Origin: Cyanobacteriota bacterium | GTDB lineage: Bacteria; Cyanobacteriota; Cyanobacteriia; PCC-6307; Cyanobiaceae | Direction: 5' to 3' | Assembly: GCA_026389335.1 (NCBI GenBank) | Contig: JAPLIB010000088.1 | Location: forward strand, 62,001 to 126,000 | Length of the DNA: 64,000 nt | Part shown: piece after piece, positions 35,639 to 44,889 of the stretch | Layout: each line of letters begins with the position of its first letter | Numbering within the stretch: the stretch's first letter is position 1 | Notes under the pieces: generated by a model | Seen by the model: only the letters and a program-made list of their open reading frames with translations | The model's database searches: none | What the model was told of the DNA's origin: nothing | Program-made: the position numbers and the translations under genes

Positions 35639-38044
35639 ATGCTGAATCCCGAGATTCTGGTGGTGCCCTTTGAGCGCGTCGGTATCGAGGCGATCGCCGA
35701 TGTCGGTGGCAAGAATGCCTCCCTCGGCGAGATGATCCGCGAGCTGGCGGCCGAGGGGGTGCGGGTGCCTGGTGGCTTCGCCACCACCGCCTCCGCCTAC
35801 CGCCAGTTCATTGCCGCCAACGCTCTGGGCCCGAGCCTGGACTCCCTGCTGGGGGGGGTGGATGCGGGCGATCTGGCGGCGCTGCAACAGGCCGGCCGGG
35901 CCTGCCGGGACCAGCTGTTGCAGGCGGCGTTGCCTGAAGCGTTGGTGGCGGCGATCCTGGCGGCCTACCACCAGCTGGGCTCGGGTGCGGTGGCGGTGCG
36001 CTCCAGTGCCACGGCTGAAGATCTGCCCGATGCCAGCTTCGCTGGCCAACAGGAGACGTTCCTGCACATCGAAGGTGAGCAGGCCCTGCTGGAGGCCTGC
36101 CGGCGCTGCTACGCCTCCCTGTTCACCGATCGGGCGATCTCCTACCGCCAACTCAATGGTTTCGACCATCTGGAGGTGGCCCTCTCGATCGGCGTGCAGC
36201 GCATGGTGCGCTCCGACCTGTCCTGCGCCGGCGTGATGTTCAGCATTGACACCGAGACTGGCTTCCGCGACACCGTGCTGCTCACCGCCGCCTACGGCCT
36301 GGGCGAAAACGTGGTGCAGGGGGCCGTCAATCCCGATGAACTGTTGATCTTCAAGCCCACCCTGGAGCAGGGATTCAGCCCGATCATCAGCCGCTGTTTA
36401 GGCAGCAAGGCGATCCGCATGGTTTACGGCGAACCGAGCCAGGACGATCCCCGGCCCGTTCGCAACCTGGAGGTGCCGGAAGCGGAGCGGCAACGCTTTG
36501 CCCTCAGCGACGCTGAAGCCCTCACCCTGGCCCGCTGGGCCTGCCGGATTGAGCGCCACTACAGCGAGCGCCGCGGTACACCGACGCCGATGGATATCGA
36601 ATGGGCCAAGGATGGCGAAACCGGTGAGCTGTTCATCCTCCAGGCCCGGCCGGAAACGGTGCAGTCCCGCCAATCCGGGGCGGTGCTGCGCAGCTGGCAT
36701 CTGGAACCTCACCAGGCGGGCCAGATCACCAGCGGCCGGGCGATCGGCGCTTCGATCAGCCAGGGACGGGCCCGGGTGATCAATGATCCGTCCGAGATCC
36801 AGCGCTTTGAGGCCGGTGATCTGCTGGTCACGGTGCGTACCGATCCGGACTGGGAACCGATTCTCAAAAAAGCCAGTGGCGTCGTCACCGACCAGGGGGG
36901 CCGCACCTGCCATGCGGCGATCATCGCCCGCGAGATGGGGATCACGGCGATCGTCGGCACCGGTGATGGCAGCCGTCGCATCAACGACGGCGACACGATC
37001 ACGATCAGCTGCTGTGAGGGCGATGTGGGCCACGTCTACCGCGGCGCCCTCCCTTTCCATGTGGACGAACAGCGCCTCGACAATCTGCCCGTCACCCGCA
37101 CCCAGATCCTGATGAATGTGGGCAATCCGGAGGAGGCTTTCAACCTGGCGGCGATCCCCTGCGATGGGGTGGGCCTGGCCCGGCTGGAGTTCATCATCGC
37201 CAACCACATCCGTGTCCATCCGATGGCCCTGCTCCAGCCCCAGCGTGTGGTCGATGTGGCGGAGCGAGCGGCCATTGCCGAGCTCACTCGCCACTACGCC
37301 AATCCAGCCGACTATTACGTCGATCTGCTCAGCCAGGGCATGGGGCGCATCGCGGCGGCGTTCTTCCCGAAGCCTGTGATCCTGCGCTTTTCCGACTTCA
37401 AGAGCAATGAATATGCCCGCCTGCTCGGTGGCGCTGCCTTTGAGCCCAGCGAAGAAAATCCGATGATCGGCTGGCGTGGGGCCTCGCGCTACTACGCCGA
37501 GGGTTTCCGCGAGGCCTTTGCCCTCGAATGTCAGGCCCTGAAGCGGGTGCGCGAGACGATGGGGCTCACCAATGCGATTGCGATGGTGCCTTTCTGTCGC
37601 ACCCCGGAAGAAGGGGACCGGGTGCTGGCGGAGATGGCGAAGGCCGGCCTGGTACGCGGCCAGAACGGCCTCCAGGTGTACGTGATGTGCGAGCTGCCCA
37701 GCAATGTGATCGGCGCCGAGGCCTTCGCCGAGCGATTCGATGGCTTCTCGATCGGCTCCAACGACCTCACCCAGCTGACCCTGGGTCTGGATCGCGATTC
37801 AGCCCTGGTGGCTGAGCTGTTCGACGAGCGCCATGACACGGTGACAGCGATGATCCGGTTGGCGATTCAGAGCGCCAGACGCTGCGGTCGCAAGATCGGC
37901 ATCTGCGGCCAGGCCCCCAGCGACTATCCCGAGTTTGCGCGCTTTCTGGTGGAGGAGGGCATTGATTCGATCAGCCTCAACCCCGACGCCATTGTGCGCA
38001 CCCGCCTGCTGGTGGCCGAACTGGAACAGCAGCTCAAGTCCTGA
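35639..38044 (+). CDS. ppsA: Phosphoenolpyruvate synthase
   Basis: Makes PEP from pyruvate and ATP, giving AMP and phosphate (gluconeogenic direction). The 801-residue protein has the N-terminal ATP-grasp domain (VGGKNASLGEM, VAVRSSATAEDLPDASFAG). The phosphohistidine motif is GGRTCHAAIIAREMGI with His425. The C-terminal PEP-binding barrel carries the cysteine motif MCELPSNV near 685 and GSNDLTQLTLGLDRD. Length and motifs are complete. The start MLNPEILVVPFERV follows a 281-base gap that should carry its promoter; I see no other feature there. Confidence 0.96.
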   Translation: MLNPEILVVPFERVGIEAIADVGGKNASLGEMIRELAAEGVRVPGGFATTASAYRQFIAANALGPSLDSLLGGVDAGDLAALQQAGRACRDQLLQAALPEALVAAILAAYHQLGSGAVAVRSSATAEDLPDASFAGQQETFLHIEGEQALLEACRRCYASLFTDRAISYRQLNGFDHLEVALSIGVQRMVRSDLSCAGVMFSIDTETGFRDTVLLTAAYGLGENVVQGAVNPDELLIFKPTLEQGFSPIISRCLGSKAIRMVYGEPSQDDPRPVRNLEVPEAERQRFALSDAEALTLARWACRIERHYSERRGTPTPMDIEWAKDGETGELFILQARPETVQSRQSGAVLRSWHLEPHQAGQITSGRAIGASISQGRARVINDPSEIQRFEAGDLLVTVRTDPDWEPILKKASGVVTDQGGRTCHAAIIAREMGITAIVGTGDGSRRINDGDTITISCCEGDVGHVYRGALPFHVDEQRLDNLPVTRTQILMNVGNPEEAFNLAAIPCDGVGLARLEFIIANHIRVHPMALLQPQRVVDVAERAAIAELTRHYANPADYYVDLLSQGMGRIAAAFFPKPVILRFSDFKSNEYARLLGGAAFEPSEENPMIGWRGASRYYAEGFREAFALECQALKRVRETMGLTNAIAMVPFCRTPEEGDRVLAEMAKAGLVRGQNGLQVYVMCELPSNVIGAEAFAERFDGFSIGSNDLTQLTLGLDRDSALVAELFDERHDTVTAMIRLAIQSARRCGRKIGICGQAPSDYPEFARFLVEEGIDSISLNPDAIVRTRLLVAELEQQLKS

Positions 38045-38104
38045 TCAGGGCTTTCAGGCGTCCCAGAGCTTGGCTGTTCAAGGGTGGTGTCTCAGCGGAG
38101 GCCT

Positions 38105-38308
38105 TCAGATTGCCGGCCGCAGGCTGCTGGCAGCGCCGCCAACGGCAAAGGGCCGCTGGATCTGGGGCATGATCCACTGCCAGAGCATGACGGCGCAGGC
38201 GCCGGAGCGCACCACCGACAGAATCGCCAGACCGACGCAGAGGGGGCAGTGGGCAAGGCCCATGGGAATCGCGCGGTTGATTTGGCGCAGTAAAGGTGCT
38301 TCCACCAT
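38105..38308 (-). CDS. Small hydrophobic protein candidate
   Basis: A 67-residue open frame with a good ribosome-binding site: GGGAGG lies four bases before ATG 38308 on the minus strand. It has a central hydrophobic run (CVGLAILSVVRSGACAVMLW) with a CPLC motif before it. It lies in a 526-base gap between ppsA and the FAD-protein gene. I know no family. GC-rich DNA gives many such frames, so the Shine-Dalgarno match is the main support. Confidence 0.4.
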   Translation of the reverse strand: MVEAPLLRQINRAIPMGLAHCPLCVGLAILSVVRSGACAVMLWQWIMPQIQRPFAVGGAASSLRPAI

Positions 38309-38570
38309 GGCACCTCCCGCCAGGGGCCGCCGCCACGGGGGCGCTATTCCAGCGGATTTGCCACACCGATGGGCTGGCCCCTGGTTCCGGCTCCTCGCCC
38401 CAGCGCCGACCCCTTGGTGGACCAGGCATTGTGGTGCTACGCGTCCTTGTTTTGAATCCCCTTGTTCTGAGTGCCCCTGGGCCTGGCTGGTGCTGGTGCT
38501 GCCAGCTGGCGGGCCCGTTGCTTGATTGTGTTTGTTGCCTGTCCTGAGCGCCCCGTGCCGGAGTGAACCC

Positions 38571-40292
38571 TTGTTGCGCCTGAGTGAGCTGAAATTACCC
38601 CTGGACCATACGGATGTCGAACTGAGCGCCGCCGTATGCCGCCGGCTGCAGCTGCCGCCGCAGGCCTTGCGTGGTCATCAGCTGGTGAAATGCAGCGTCG
38701 ATGCGCGCCGCCATGGGGCGATCGCCCTCGTCTACAGCCTCGACCTCGACCTAGCCCTCAGCGGTGCCGAGCAACAGCGCTTGCTCAAGCGCTTCGCCGG
38801 CGATCCCCATCTGCGACCGGCACCGGATACCGCCTACCAATTCGTCGCCAGAGCAGGGGATGGTTCGGCGGAGCTGGCCGAGGCTCTCAAACGGCGACCG
38901 GTGGTGGTGGGTGCAGGCCCATGCGGCTACTTCGCCGCCTTGCTGCTGGCCCAGATGGGTCTGCGTCCGTTGCTGCTGGAACGGGGCAAACCGGTGAAGC
39001 AACGCAGTGCCGACACCTTCGGCTTCTGGCGCGGCAGCCAGCCGTTCGACCCCGAATCCAATGCCCAGTTCGGTGAAGGCGGAGCTGGCACCTTTTCCGA
39101 TGGCAAGCTCTACAGCCAGGTCAGCGAGGATCCCCGCCTGGTGCGCAAGGTGCTCGCAGAGTTGGTGGCCGCAGGCGCCAACGCCGAGATCCTCACCCTG
39201 CACCGGCCCCACATCGGTACCTTCAAGCTGGCCACGGTGGTGCGGGGCCTGCGGGCGCATATCGAAGCACTGGGGGGGGAGGTGCGCTTTGGCTGCCTGG
39301 TGCAGGAGCTGGTGCTGGAGCCCGGCCTTTCGCGGCAGGTGCGCGGCGTGAAGTTGGCCAGTGGCGAGATCATCGCCACCGATCACGTCGCCTTCGCCCC
39401 AGGTCACAGTGCCCGTGACAGCTTCGCGGCACTGCATCGGCAGGGGGTGGCCATGCAGCCCAAGCCATTTGCGATCGGGGTGCGGATTGAACATCCCCAG
39501 CAGCTGATCGACCGGGCCCGCTGGGGCGCAGCGGCCGGTCATCCGCGCCTGGGTCCGGCCGAGTACAAGCTCGTGCACCACATCGCCGGCGGCCGTGATG
39601 TCTACAGCTTCTGCATGTGCCCAGGTGGGCTGGTGGTGGGGGCTACCTCGGAGCGGGGTTGCGTCGTCACCAACGGCATGAGTCAGCACTCCCGCAATGA
39701 GCGCAACGCCAATAGTGCGTTGGTGGTGAACGTGACTCTTGAGGATCTGGAGCCCTGGGGCCAGCTTCCCGGTGATCCCCTGGCGGGCATTGCCTTCCAG
39801 CGGCACTGGGAACAACAGGCTTTCGCGGCCGGCGGCGGCGATTATCGTGCTCCGGCCCAGTGGGTGCCGGACTTCCTGGCGGGCTGCAGCAGCGACAACA
39901 ACAACAACAACAAGGGCGGCGTAGAGGCCTCGTATCAGCCAGGCATTCGTTTGAGCGCCCTGGATTCGTGTCTACCGGATTTCGTGATCGCCGCCCTGAA
40001 GGAGGCACTCCCCGCTTTTGAACGGCGCATTCCCGGCTATAGCGGCCCCGGTATTTTGATCACGGGTGTTGAAACGCGCACCTCGTCGCCGCTGCGGCTG
40101 AACCGCGACGCGACAACACGCGAAAGCACCAACACCCCCGGGCTCTACCCAGGGGGTGAAGGTGCTGGTTATGCCGGCGGAATTCTCTCGGCGGCAATCG
40201 ATGGGATTCGCCTGGCCGAGGCGATTGCGATCAACCTTCTTCGTCCTCGGCTCCCAGGGGAACGAGACGAATCTGCTTGCGACCCAGCTTGA
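38571..40292 (+). CDS. Large FAD-dependent dehydrogenase (NAD(FAD)-utilizing)
   Basis: A 573-residue flavoprotein of a family conserved in bacteria and annotated as NAD(FAD)-utilizing dehydrogenase. An N-terminal 100-residue domain (LRLSELKLPLDHTDVEL) precedes the FAD motif VVVGAGPCGYFAALLLAQMG near residue 113. Later come QFGEGGAGTFSDGKLYS and the C-terminal GLYPGGEGAGYAGGILSAAIDG with the second FAD loop. An odd run of five asparagines encoded by AAC repeats lies in a surface loop near residue 445. The start is TTG 38571 (or 38574); no ATG fits. Its end overlaps the convergent cyAbrB gene by 62 bases. Confidence 0.88.
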   Translation: MLRLSELKLPLDHTDVELSAAVCRRLQLPPQALRGHQLVKCSVDARRHGAIALVYSLDLDLALSGAEQQRLLKRFAGDPHLRPAPDTAYQFVARAGDGSAELAEALKRRPVVVGAGPCGYFAALLLAQMGLRPLLLERGKPVKQRSADTFGFWRGSQPFDPESNAQFGEGGAGTFSDGKLYSQVSEDPRLVRKVLAELVAAGANAEILTLHRPHIGTFKLATVVRGLRAHIEALGGEVRFGCLVQELVLEPGLSRQVRGVKLASGEIIATDHVAFAPGHSARDSFAALHRQGVAMQPKPFAIGVRIEHPQQLIDRARWGAAAGHPRLGPAEYKLVHHIAGGRDVYSFCMCPGGLVVGATSERGCVVTNGMSQHSRNERNANSALVVNVTLEDLEPWGQLPGDPLAGIAFQRHWEQQAFAAGGGDYRAPAQWVPDFLAGCSSDNNNNNKGGVEASYQPGIRLSALDSCLPDFVIAALKEALPAFERRIPGYSGPGILITGVETRTSSPLRLNRDATTRESTNTPGLYPGGEGAGYAGGILSAAIDGIRLAEAIAINLLRPRLPGERDESACDPA

Positions 40293-40593
40293 TCTCGAAT
40301 TCGTCGCCGGGCTTGAGGTCGAGCATCGCCGTGTAGGCCTTGCCCACCATCAGGTTGCCGTTGAACTGAACTTTGGTGTTGAAACTGAGCTTGCGGCCTG
40401 CCTTCCCGGCCTTGGGAGCCGCTCCAAAGTCGACGCCCTTGGCGTTTAGCAGCGCTTCATAGAAGGCGGTGAAATTCAACCGTTCGGTGCCATCCCGCTT
40501 AGCAGAGACGTAGCCGCAGGCCCTGACGATGTCTGACTTGCTGACATCTCCCAGTTCTTTGACTTTGGCGAGAAGCTCGATTCCTGTAAGCAT
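40231..40593 (-). CDS. cyAbrB-type transcriptional regulator
   Basis: A 120-residue DNA-binding protein of the cyanobacterial AbrB class, whose members regulate carbon and nitrogen genes. An N-terminal basic helical part (ELLAKVKELGDVSKSDIVRA) precedes the central segment, and the C-terminal AbrB-like beta-hairpin is VQFNGNLMVGKAYTAML with LKPGDEFEIKLGRKQIRL. The ATG start is supported by a TAAGAT box 27-32 bases upstream on the same strand. The last 62 bases lie within the end of the FAD-protein gene. Confidence 0.9.
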   Translation of the reverse strand: MLTGIELLAKVKELGDVSKSDIVRACGYVSAKRDGTERLNFTAFYEALLNAKGVDFGAAPKAGKAGRKLSFNTKVQFNGNLMVGKAYTAMLDLKPGDEFEIKLGRKQIRLVPLGAEDEEG

Positions 40594-40619
40594 GTGCTCA
40601 TTTATGCAACATCTGAATC

Positions 40620-40625
40620 ATCTTA
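40620..40625 (-). promoter_or_regulatory. Possible -10 box of the cyAbrB gene
   Basis: TAAGAT on the minus strand lies 27 bases before the ATG. A weak GACTTG sits 17 bases upstream of it. The match to the sigma-70 consensus is modest. Confidence 0.4.
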
Positions 40626-40828
40626 CCCCATGGCGCCTTTTGCAAGTCGAAGCAGAGCCTCTTGCCGACATGTGCGCCAGTGGTAGTCATGTCCAGGCTC
40701 GCCATCTGGTCTGGCCATGGCTATGGCGATTCGGCGACCACCCGTCGTGTCCAGTGCCCAGCAGTCGCCAGCGATCGGCCATCGCCAGCGCTCGGCTCAG
40801 CTCTGGAAGATGCTAAGCTTCAGGACGC

Positions 40829-41638
40829 TCAGCCCTGGGAAACGATGCCACTCCACTGCACCGCCTTCACCTGATCCCGACGCCAGGAATGGAACAGGGC
40901 TGGCTCTGCCACCGTGCACAGGGGGCAAACAGCCATGGACTCGCGCGGAACGCCCGCGTTTTCCAGTTGCCTCACGATGGCACTGCGCAGATCAAGGCGA
41001 TCGTGATCGGGGTCGGGATCGGCCAGCAGGGCACCGCAGGCGATCAGCTCCTCCAGGGCCGCCTCGTTCTGGCCGCCGTGGGCTTGCAGGGATGCCGCCA
41101 CTTCCAGGCTCACGGACCGCTCCACCTGGTAGTTGGCACCACTGACACAAGGGCCAATCGCGATCAGTAGCTCGGCGGGATTGGATCCGGCGGCGACCAG
41201 GCGAGCCATGGCTATGGGCAGGATGCGACCCGCCACACCACGCCAGCCGGCATGGCAGGCCGCAACCCGTCCGCTGTGGGGATCGGCCATCAGCACGGGG
41301 GCGCAGTCGGCGCTGCACACCCAGAGACTCTGGCCACCGCCATCGCTGACCAGCCCATCAGCCTCGGGCCAGGGTTCGGAGCTGGCCTCGGCTGCGGCCA
41401 GCACCACGGCACTGTGGATCTGCTGGGGCCGGTGCACGCTGATACCGGCACTCAGGTAGCCAGCCAGTTCGCCCGGGCCGCGGCCCTGCCATTGGCGGTT
41501 GAAAAAGCCATGCTCAAACGCCGCCAGCTGATCGGCCTGGAGATAGGAGCCGCCGTAGGTCCCCACCCAGGTCCAGCCGGGTAGATCATTGAAGCCGGCA
41601 TCGGGTCGATCGAAGGGAGCCTTGAGGGCTTCAGCCAT
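40829..41638 (-). CDS. pgeF: Peptidoglycan editing factor / multicopper polyphenol oxidase family (PgeF)
   Basis: A 269-residue YfiH/PgeF (DUF152) protein. Known members hydrolyse misincorporated L-Ser from UDP-MurNAc peptides or act as purine nucleoside phosphorylases. Zinc-site motifs are IHSAVV near residue 75, VCSADCAPVLMAD near 108 and ACHAGWRGVAGRIL near 128. ATG 41638 overlaps the previous gene's last 8 bases. The open frame upstream of it is a shadow of that gene. It is last of the S1-like/Tab2-like run. Confidence 0.92.
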   Translation of the reverse strand: MAEALKAPFDRPDAGFNDLPGWTWVGTYGGSYLQADQLAAFEHGFFNRQWQGRGPGELAGYLSAGISVHRPQQIHSAVVLAAAEASSEPWPEADGLVSDGGGQSLWVCSADCAPVLMADPHSGRVAACHAGWRGVAGRILPIAMARLVAAGSNPAELLIAIGPCVSGANYQVERSVSLEVAASLQAHGGQNEAALEELIACGALLADPDPDHDRLDLRSAIVRQLENAGVPRESMAVCPLCTVAEPALFHSWRRDQVKAVQWSGIVSQG

Positions 41639-42569
41639 CAGCCAGATCCCGCAACAACCAGAAACCATCAAGCCGTTCGGCCCCGTCTTCGCTCTGAACA
41701 GCAATGAACTGCAGGCCACCGGCGTTCTCCCTGGCGGCAGCAAAGGCGGTGGCGGCGGCGGCGGCTTCGGCGGCGGGCAGGCTCGCCAGCAGCCAACGAT
41801 CTTCGAGGCCGGCTTCGAGCACCAACTGCTCGCCATCGATTTCCAGTCGAACCGGCTCCAGACCCGCCAGCCAACCGGCAATAGCCAGAGCCCGGGTGCG
41901 GCTGAACAGGCGAATCCCCGGGATCGGCGTGGCTGCAGTGATGGTTGGTGGCAGGGTCACCAGGCCGGCGAAGCCGATTTCCCAGTCGGGGGCCTCGGCC
42001 AGGGCGCCAAAGGGCAGGGTGGCCCAGCTCCAGCGATCGCCCCGCACCGCCTCCGGTAACAGCACAGACACCGGCCGGATTGCCAGCGGCGGCGGCGCCA
42101 GGGGGCCGGCCAGATAGCCGGGGTCCTGGGGATAGACCTCAAGCTGCCGCAGTTGGAGCCATTCCACCAGGCTGTAGCAGCGGCGACTGGGCACCAGCTC
42201 CAGGCCCAGGCCCTCGGCGGCTCGCTGCACCATGGTGCGCATCGATCCGCGCCAGCAGCGGATCCGCCGTGGATTGCCGTAACCCTGGCAGTGGGCCTCC
42301 GCCAGGGCCGCTTCGATCGCCTCCTTCAACCAGATGGAATTGACACTGGCGGCAGGGCAGGCGCGCATCCAGCGGAAGGGTTCGGCCTGGCTTTTCCCCA
42401 GCGGGTCCGGGGTGGCGCAGATCAACAGCTCCCAGCGCTTTTTGCCGTCCTCCTCCAGGATCGGTCGCGAGTAGTAATCGAGTTCCCAGTCCGGTCCGGC
42501 AGCCAGGGGCTGCTCCAGGCCGAGTGAACCCTCCACCTCAGGGGGGCCATCCACACGAAGCCGACTCAT
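41631..42569 (-). CDS. Tab2/Atab2-like RNA-binding protein
   Basis: A 312-residue protein of the DUF1092 family. Its plant and algal relatives (Tab2/Atab2) bind mRNA and activate translation of photosystem I psaB. The signature is WELDYYSRPILEEDGKKRW near residue 28. NPRRIRCWRGSMRTM near 100 and VQRAAEGLGLELVPSRRCYSLVEWL follow, as in the family. The start ATG 42569 overlaps the stop of the upstream S1-like gene (ATGA), so translation is probably coupled. A role in photosystem mRNA translation is inferred from the family. Confidence 0.85.
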   Translation of the reverse strand: MSRLRVDGPPEVEGSLGLEQPLAAGPDWELDYYSRPILEEDGKKRWELLICATPDPLGKSQAEPFRWMRACPAASVNSIWLKEAIEAALAEAHCQGYGNPRRIRCWRGSMRTMVQRAAEGLGLELVPSRRCYSLVEWLQLRQLEVYPQDPGYLAGPLAPPPLAIRPVSVLLPEAVRGDRWSWATLPFGALAEAPDWEIGFAGLVTLPPTITAATPIPGIRLFSRTRALAIAGWLAGLEPVRLEIDGEQLVLEAGLEDRWLLASLPAAEAAAAATAFAAARENAGGLQFIAVQSEDGAERLDGFWLLRDLADG

Positions 42570-43909
42570 CCCGCCGCCTGCTCCTGTTGCCGCAACACCG
42601 AGCGGGCCCGGTTGGCCCGCTCGACCGCTTCGGCCATCACCTGCTCCTTGGCGATCAGCAATTCCCCGGGCTGGTTTTCCAGCAGGGCCGTGTTGAGGGC
42701 GATGCGGCCGCGGGCAGGGTCGAGATCGGTGATCAGGGCCTTGACCCGATCGCCCTGCTGGAATGCTTCCCGCAGATCGCGCAGCGCCACGCCGGTGACG
42801 CAGGAGTGGTGCAGCAGACCGCTGACGCCACCGAGGTCGATGAAGAAGCCATAGGGCTTCAGTGACACCACCTGCCCTTCCACCAACTGGCCGACTTCCA
42901 GCTCGGTGAACCGGGCGGCGCTGGCGGCACGTTTCTCGGAGAGCACCAGCTTGTGGGTTTCGATATTCACCTCCAGGAAGGCGACCCCCAGGGTCTTGCC
43001 CACCAGGGCCTCATGGCTGTCGCCTTCGTTGAGCTGGGAGCGGGGAATGAAGCCCCTGAGGCCCTCGAGATCACAGGTGACACCACCTCGGTTGAAGCCG
43101 GTGACCTTGACCTGGACCACCTTGCCATCCTTCTCCATCTGGCGCACTTTCTCCCAGCTCTGGCGCAGGGCCAGGGCACGGGCGCTGATGGTGACCATGC
43201 CATCTGCGTTCTGTTCGCGAGTGACCAGGACCTCCACGTTCAGCCCGCGTGGGAAGCGCTCCTTGAGGCTGGTGATCACGCCGAGGCCGCATTCGCTCTT
43301 GGGCATGAAGCCCGGCGCCTTGCCACCGATATCGACATAGACGCCATCACTTTCAACGGCGATCACGGTGCCGCGCACCACCTCGCCGGTGGTGCCCACC
43401 GGTTCGTTCTGATCGAGGGCAGCCAGGAAGGCCTCCTCATCGAAGTCGAAATCGTCAACGGTGCGGCCCGGGATGGCCTGGGAAGCCGGCTCGGGGGCTA
43501 CTGAAGCCGCTGAGCCAACCTGGCGTTTGGCCGATCCTGAAGCCTTGCCACGGCGATCAACCGGACCGAGCAGGTCCGCCATGGTCATCCCCTCCATCGC
43601 GCCCATATCGAAGAGGTCGTCGTCCGAGACGACGCGGGCGGTGGGCGCCTGGGCGGCACCAGCGGCTGCCTGGGCGGCAACCGGGGCAGGGACGCCGCCG
43701 GGGGGCACCGGAGCGGCCAGGGGCTTGGGCGCTGCCACCGCAGCGGCTGCGGCTGCTGCTGCAGCTGCAGTGGCTGTCGGCGAGCGGACAGCCACAACGT
43801 CCTCTCTCTTGATCATCAGCACCTGGGGAGGCTTGCGGGGCGCCTGGGGGGCAGGACGCTGGCCGGGATTCAGGGGCTGACGCGACGCGGGATTGCCGGA
43901 TCCGGCCAT
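42566..43909 (-). CDS. S1-domain RNA-binding protein, Nbp1-like (S1 homologue B)
   Basis: A 447-residue protein with three S1 RNA-binding domains in its C-terminal 275 residues (repeats at GTVIAVESDGVYVDIGG, VKVTGFNRGGVTCDLEG and GQVVSLKPYGFFIDLGG). The N-terminal half is Pro/Ala-rich, including a run of eleven alanines near residue 45, with acidic DDDLFDMG and DDFDFDEEAFLAAL segments. It is shorter than full six-domain S1 and matches the second S1-like protein of cyanobacteria, called Nbp1 in some annotations. ATG 43909 is the start. It is divergent from the creatininase-like gene. Confidence 0.9.
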   Translation of the reverse strand: MAGSGNPASRQPLNPGQRPAPQAPRKPPQVLMIKREDVVAVRSPTATAAAAAAAAAAVAAPKPLAAPVPPGGVPAPVAAQAAAGAAQAPTARVVSDDDLFDMGAMEGMTMADLLGPVDRRGKASGSAKRQVGSAASVAPEPASQAIPGRTVDDFDFDEEAFLAALDQNEPVGTTGEVVRGTVIAVESDGVYVDIGGKAPGFMPKSECGLGVITSLKERFPRGLNVEVLVTREQNADGMVTISARALALRQSWEKVRQMEKDGKVVQVKVTGFNRGGVTCDLEGLRGFIPRSQLNEGDSHEALVGKTLGVAFLEVNIETHKLVLSEKRAASAARFTELEVGQLVEGQVVSLKPYGFFIDLGGVSGLLHHSCVTGVALRDLREAFQQGDRVKALITDLDPARGRIALNTALLENQPGELLIAKEQVMAEAVERANRARSVLRQQEQAAG

Positions 43910-43985
43910 GACCTCTGAAGTGCTGCGGCTCCACACTGTACGAACCGGAGCCGGTCCGACCGCTCGCCAGCACCGATCTGCCGCC

Positions 43986-44855
43986 ATGTCCCAGTCCCAG
44001 CGCCGTCTTGAGACCATGACCTGGCCGGAGCTGCAGCGCCAGGCCGCCAGACCGGGCAGCACGGTGATCTGGCCTTTTGGGGCCTTTGAGCAGCACGGCC
44101 CCCATCTGCCCCTGAGCACCGATGCCCTGTTCGCCGATCGGATCACCGATGCGGTGCTGGCCGAACTGGATCCAAGTCTGCCGATCTGGCGCTTGCCACT
44201 GCAGCATCTGGGCTTTTCTCCGGAGCACCAAGGCTTTGCCGGCACCCTCAGCCTGCCCGCCGAGTTGCTGATCTCCCTGGTGGTGACCGTTGGCCGCCAG
44301 CTGGAGCTGGCCGGCTTCCAGCGGCTGGTCCTGCTCAATGGCCACGGCGGTCAGATCGGCTTGCTGGAGGTGGCGGGCCGAACCCTGCGTGCCCAGCACC
44401 CTCGCCTGGCGGTTTTGCCTTGCTTCCTCTGGCGCGGCCCGGAGGGCATTGCCGAGCTGATTCCGGAGCCGGAACGCAGCCAGGGGCTCCATGCCGGCCT
44501 GGCCGAAACCAGCCTGATGCTGCATCTGGCGCCGGAGCTCACCGGTCCGCTGCGCCCCACGGATGGACCCTCCGCCCCGCTCGGCCCTGACGATCCAGCG
44601 GCTGCCGTGCCGGACTCCATGGGTTCCGCCGTTGCACGGGCCGCCGGCCTGCCGCCGCCGGGCTGGAGCCTCGAGGGTCTGGCCCCGTGCTGTTGGATCA
44701 CCAGTGAGTTCAGTGCCAGCGGCGTGATCGGCAGTGCGGAGGGCGCCAGCGCCGACCTGGGTGAACGGCTGTTTCAACGGTTGGTAGAGGGCTGGCGGCA
44801 ACGCCTTGATGCCTTGCTGCGCAGTGACTGGCCACCGATCTCTGGCGCAGGGTGA
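43986..44855 (+). CDS. Creatininase-family amidohydrolase
   Basis: A 289-residue metal-dependent amidohydrolase. [21 protein letters not shown] near residue 25 supplies the metal-binding Glu, His and Asp, and LLNGHGGQ near 120 supplies the next ligand. A later glutamate near residue 175 (GLAETSLML) fits the family. The substrate is unknown; true creatinine use is unlikely here. ATG 43986 is chosen over earlier in-frame codons that overlap the divergent S1-like promoter. It lies 34 bases upstream of ado in the arrangement I recall from marine picocyanobacteria. Confidence 0.9.
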   Translation: MSQSQRRLETMTWPELQRQAARPGSTVIWPFGAFEQHGPHLPLSTDALFADRITDAVLAELDPSLPIWRLPLQHLGFSPEHQGFAGTLSLPAELLISLVVTVGRQLELAGFQRLVLLNGHGGQIGLLEVAGRTLRAQHPRLAVLPCFLWRGPEGIAELIPEPERSQGLHAGLAETSLMLHLAPELTGPLRPTDGPSAPLGPDDPAAAVPDSMGSAVARAAGLPPPGWSLEGLAPCCWITSEFSASGVIGSAEGASADLGERLFQRLVEGWRQRLDALLRSDWPPISGAG

Positions 44856-44889
44856 CTACAGTCGCGAACAGACGTTGATCGCGGTTGTC

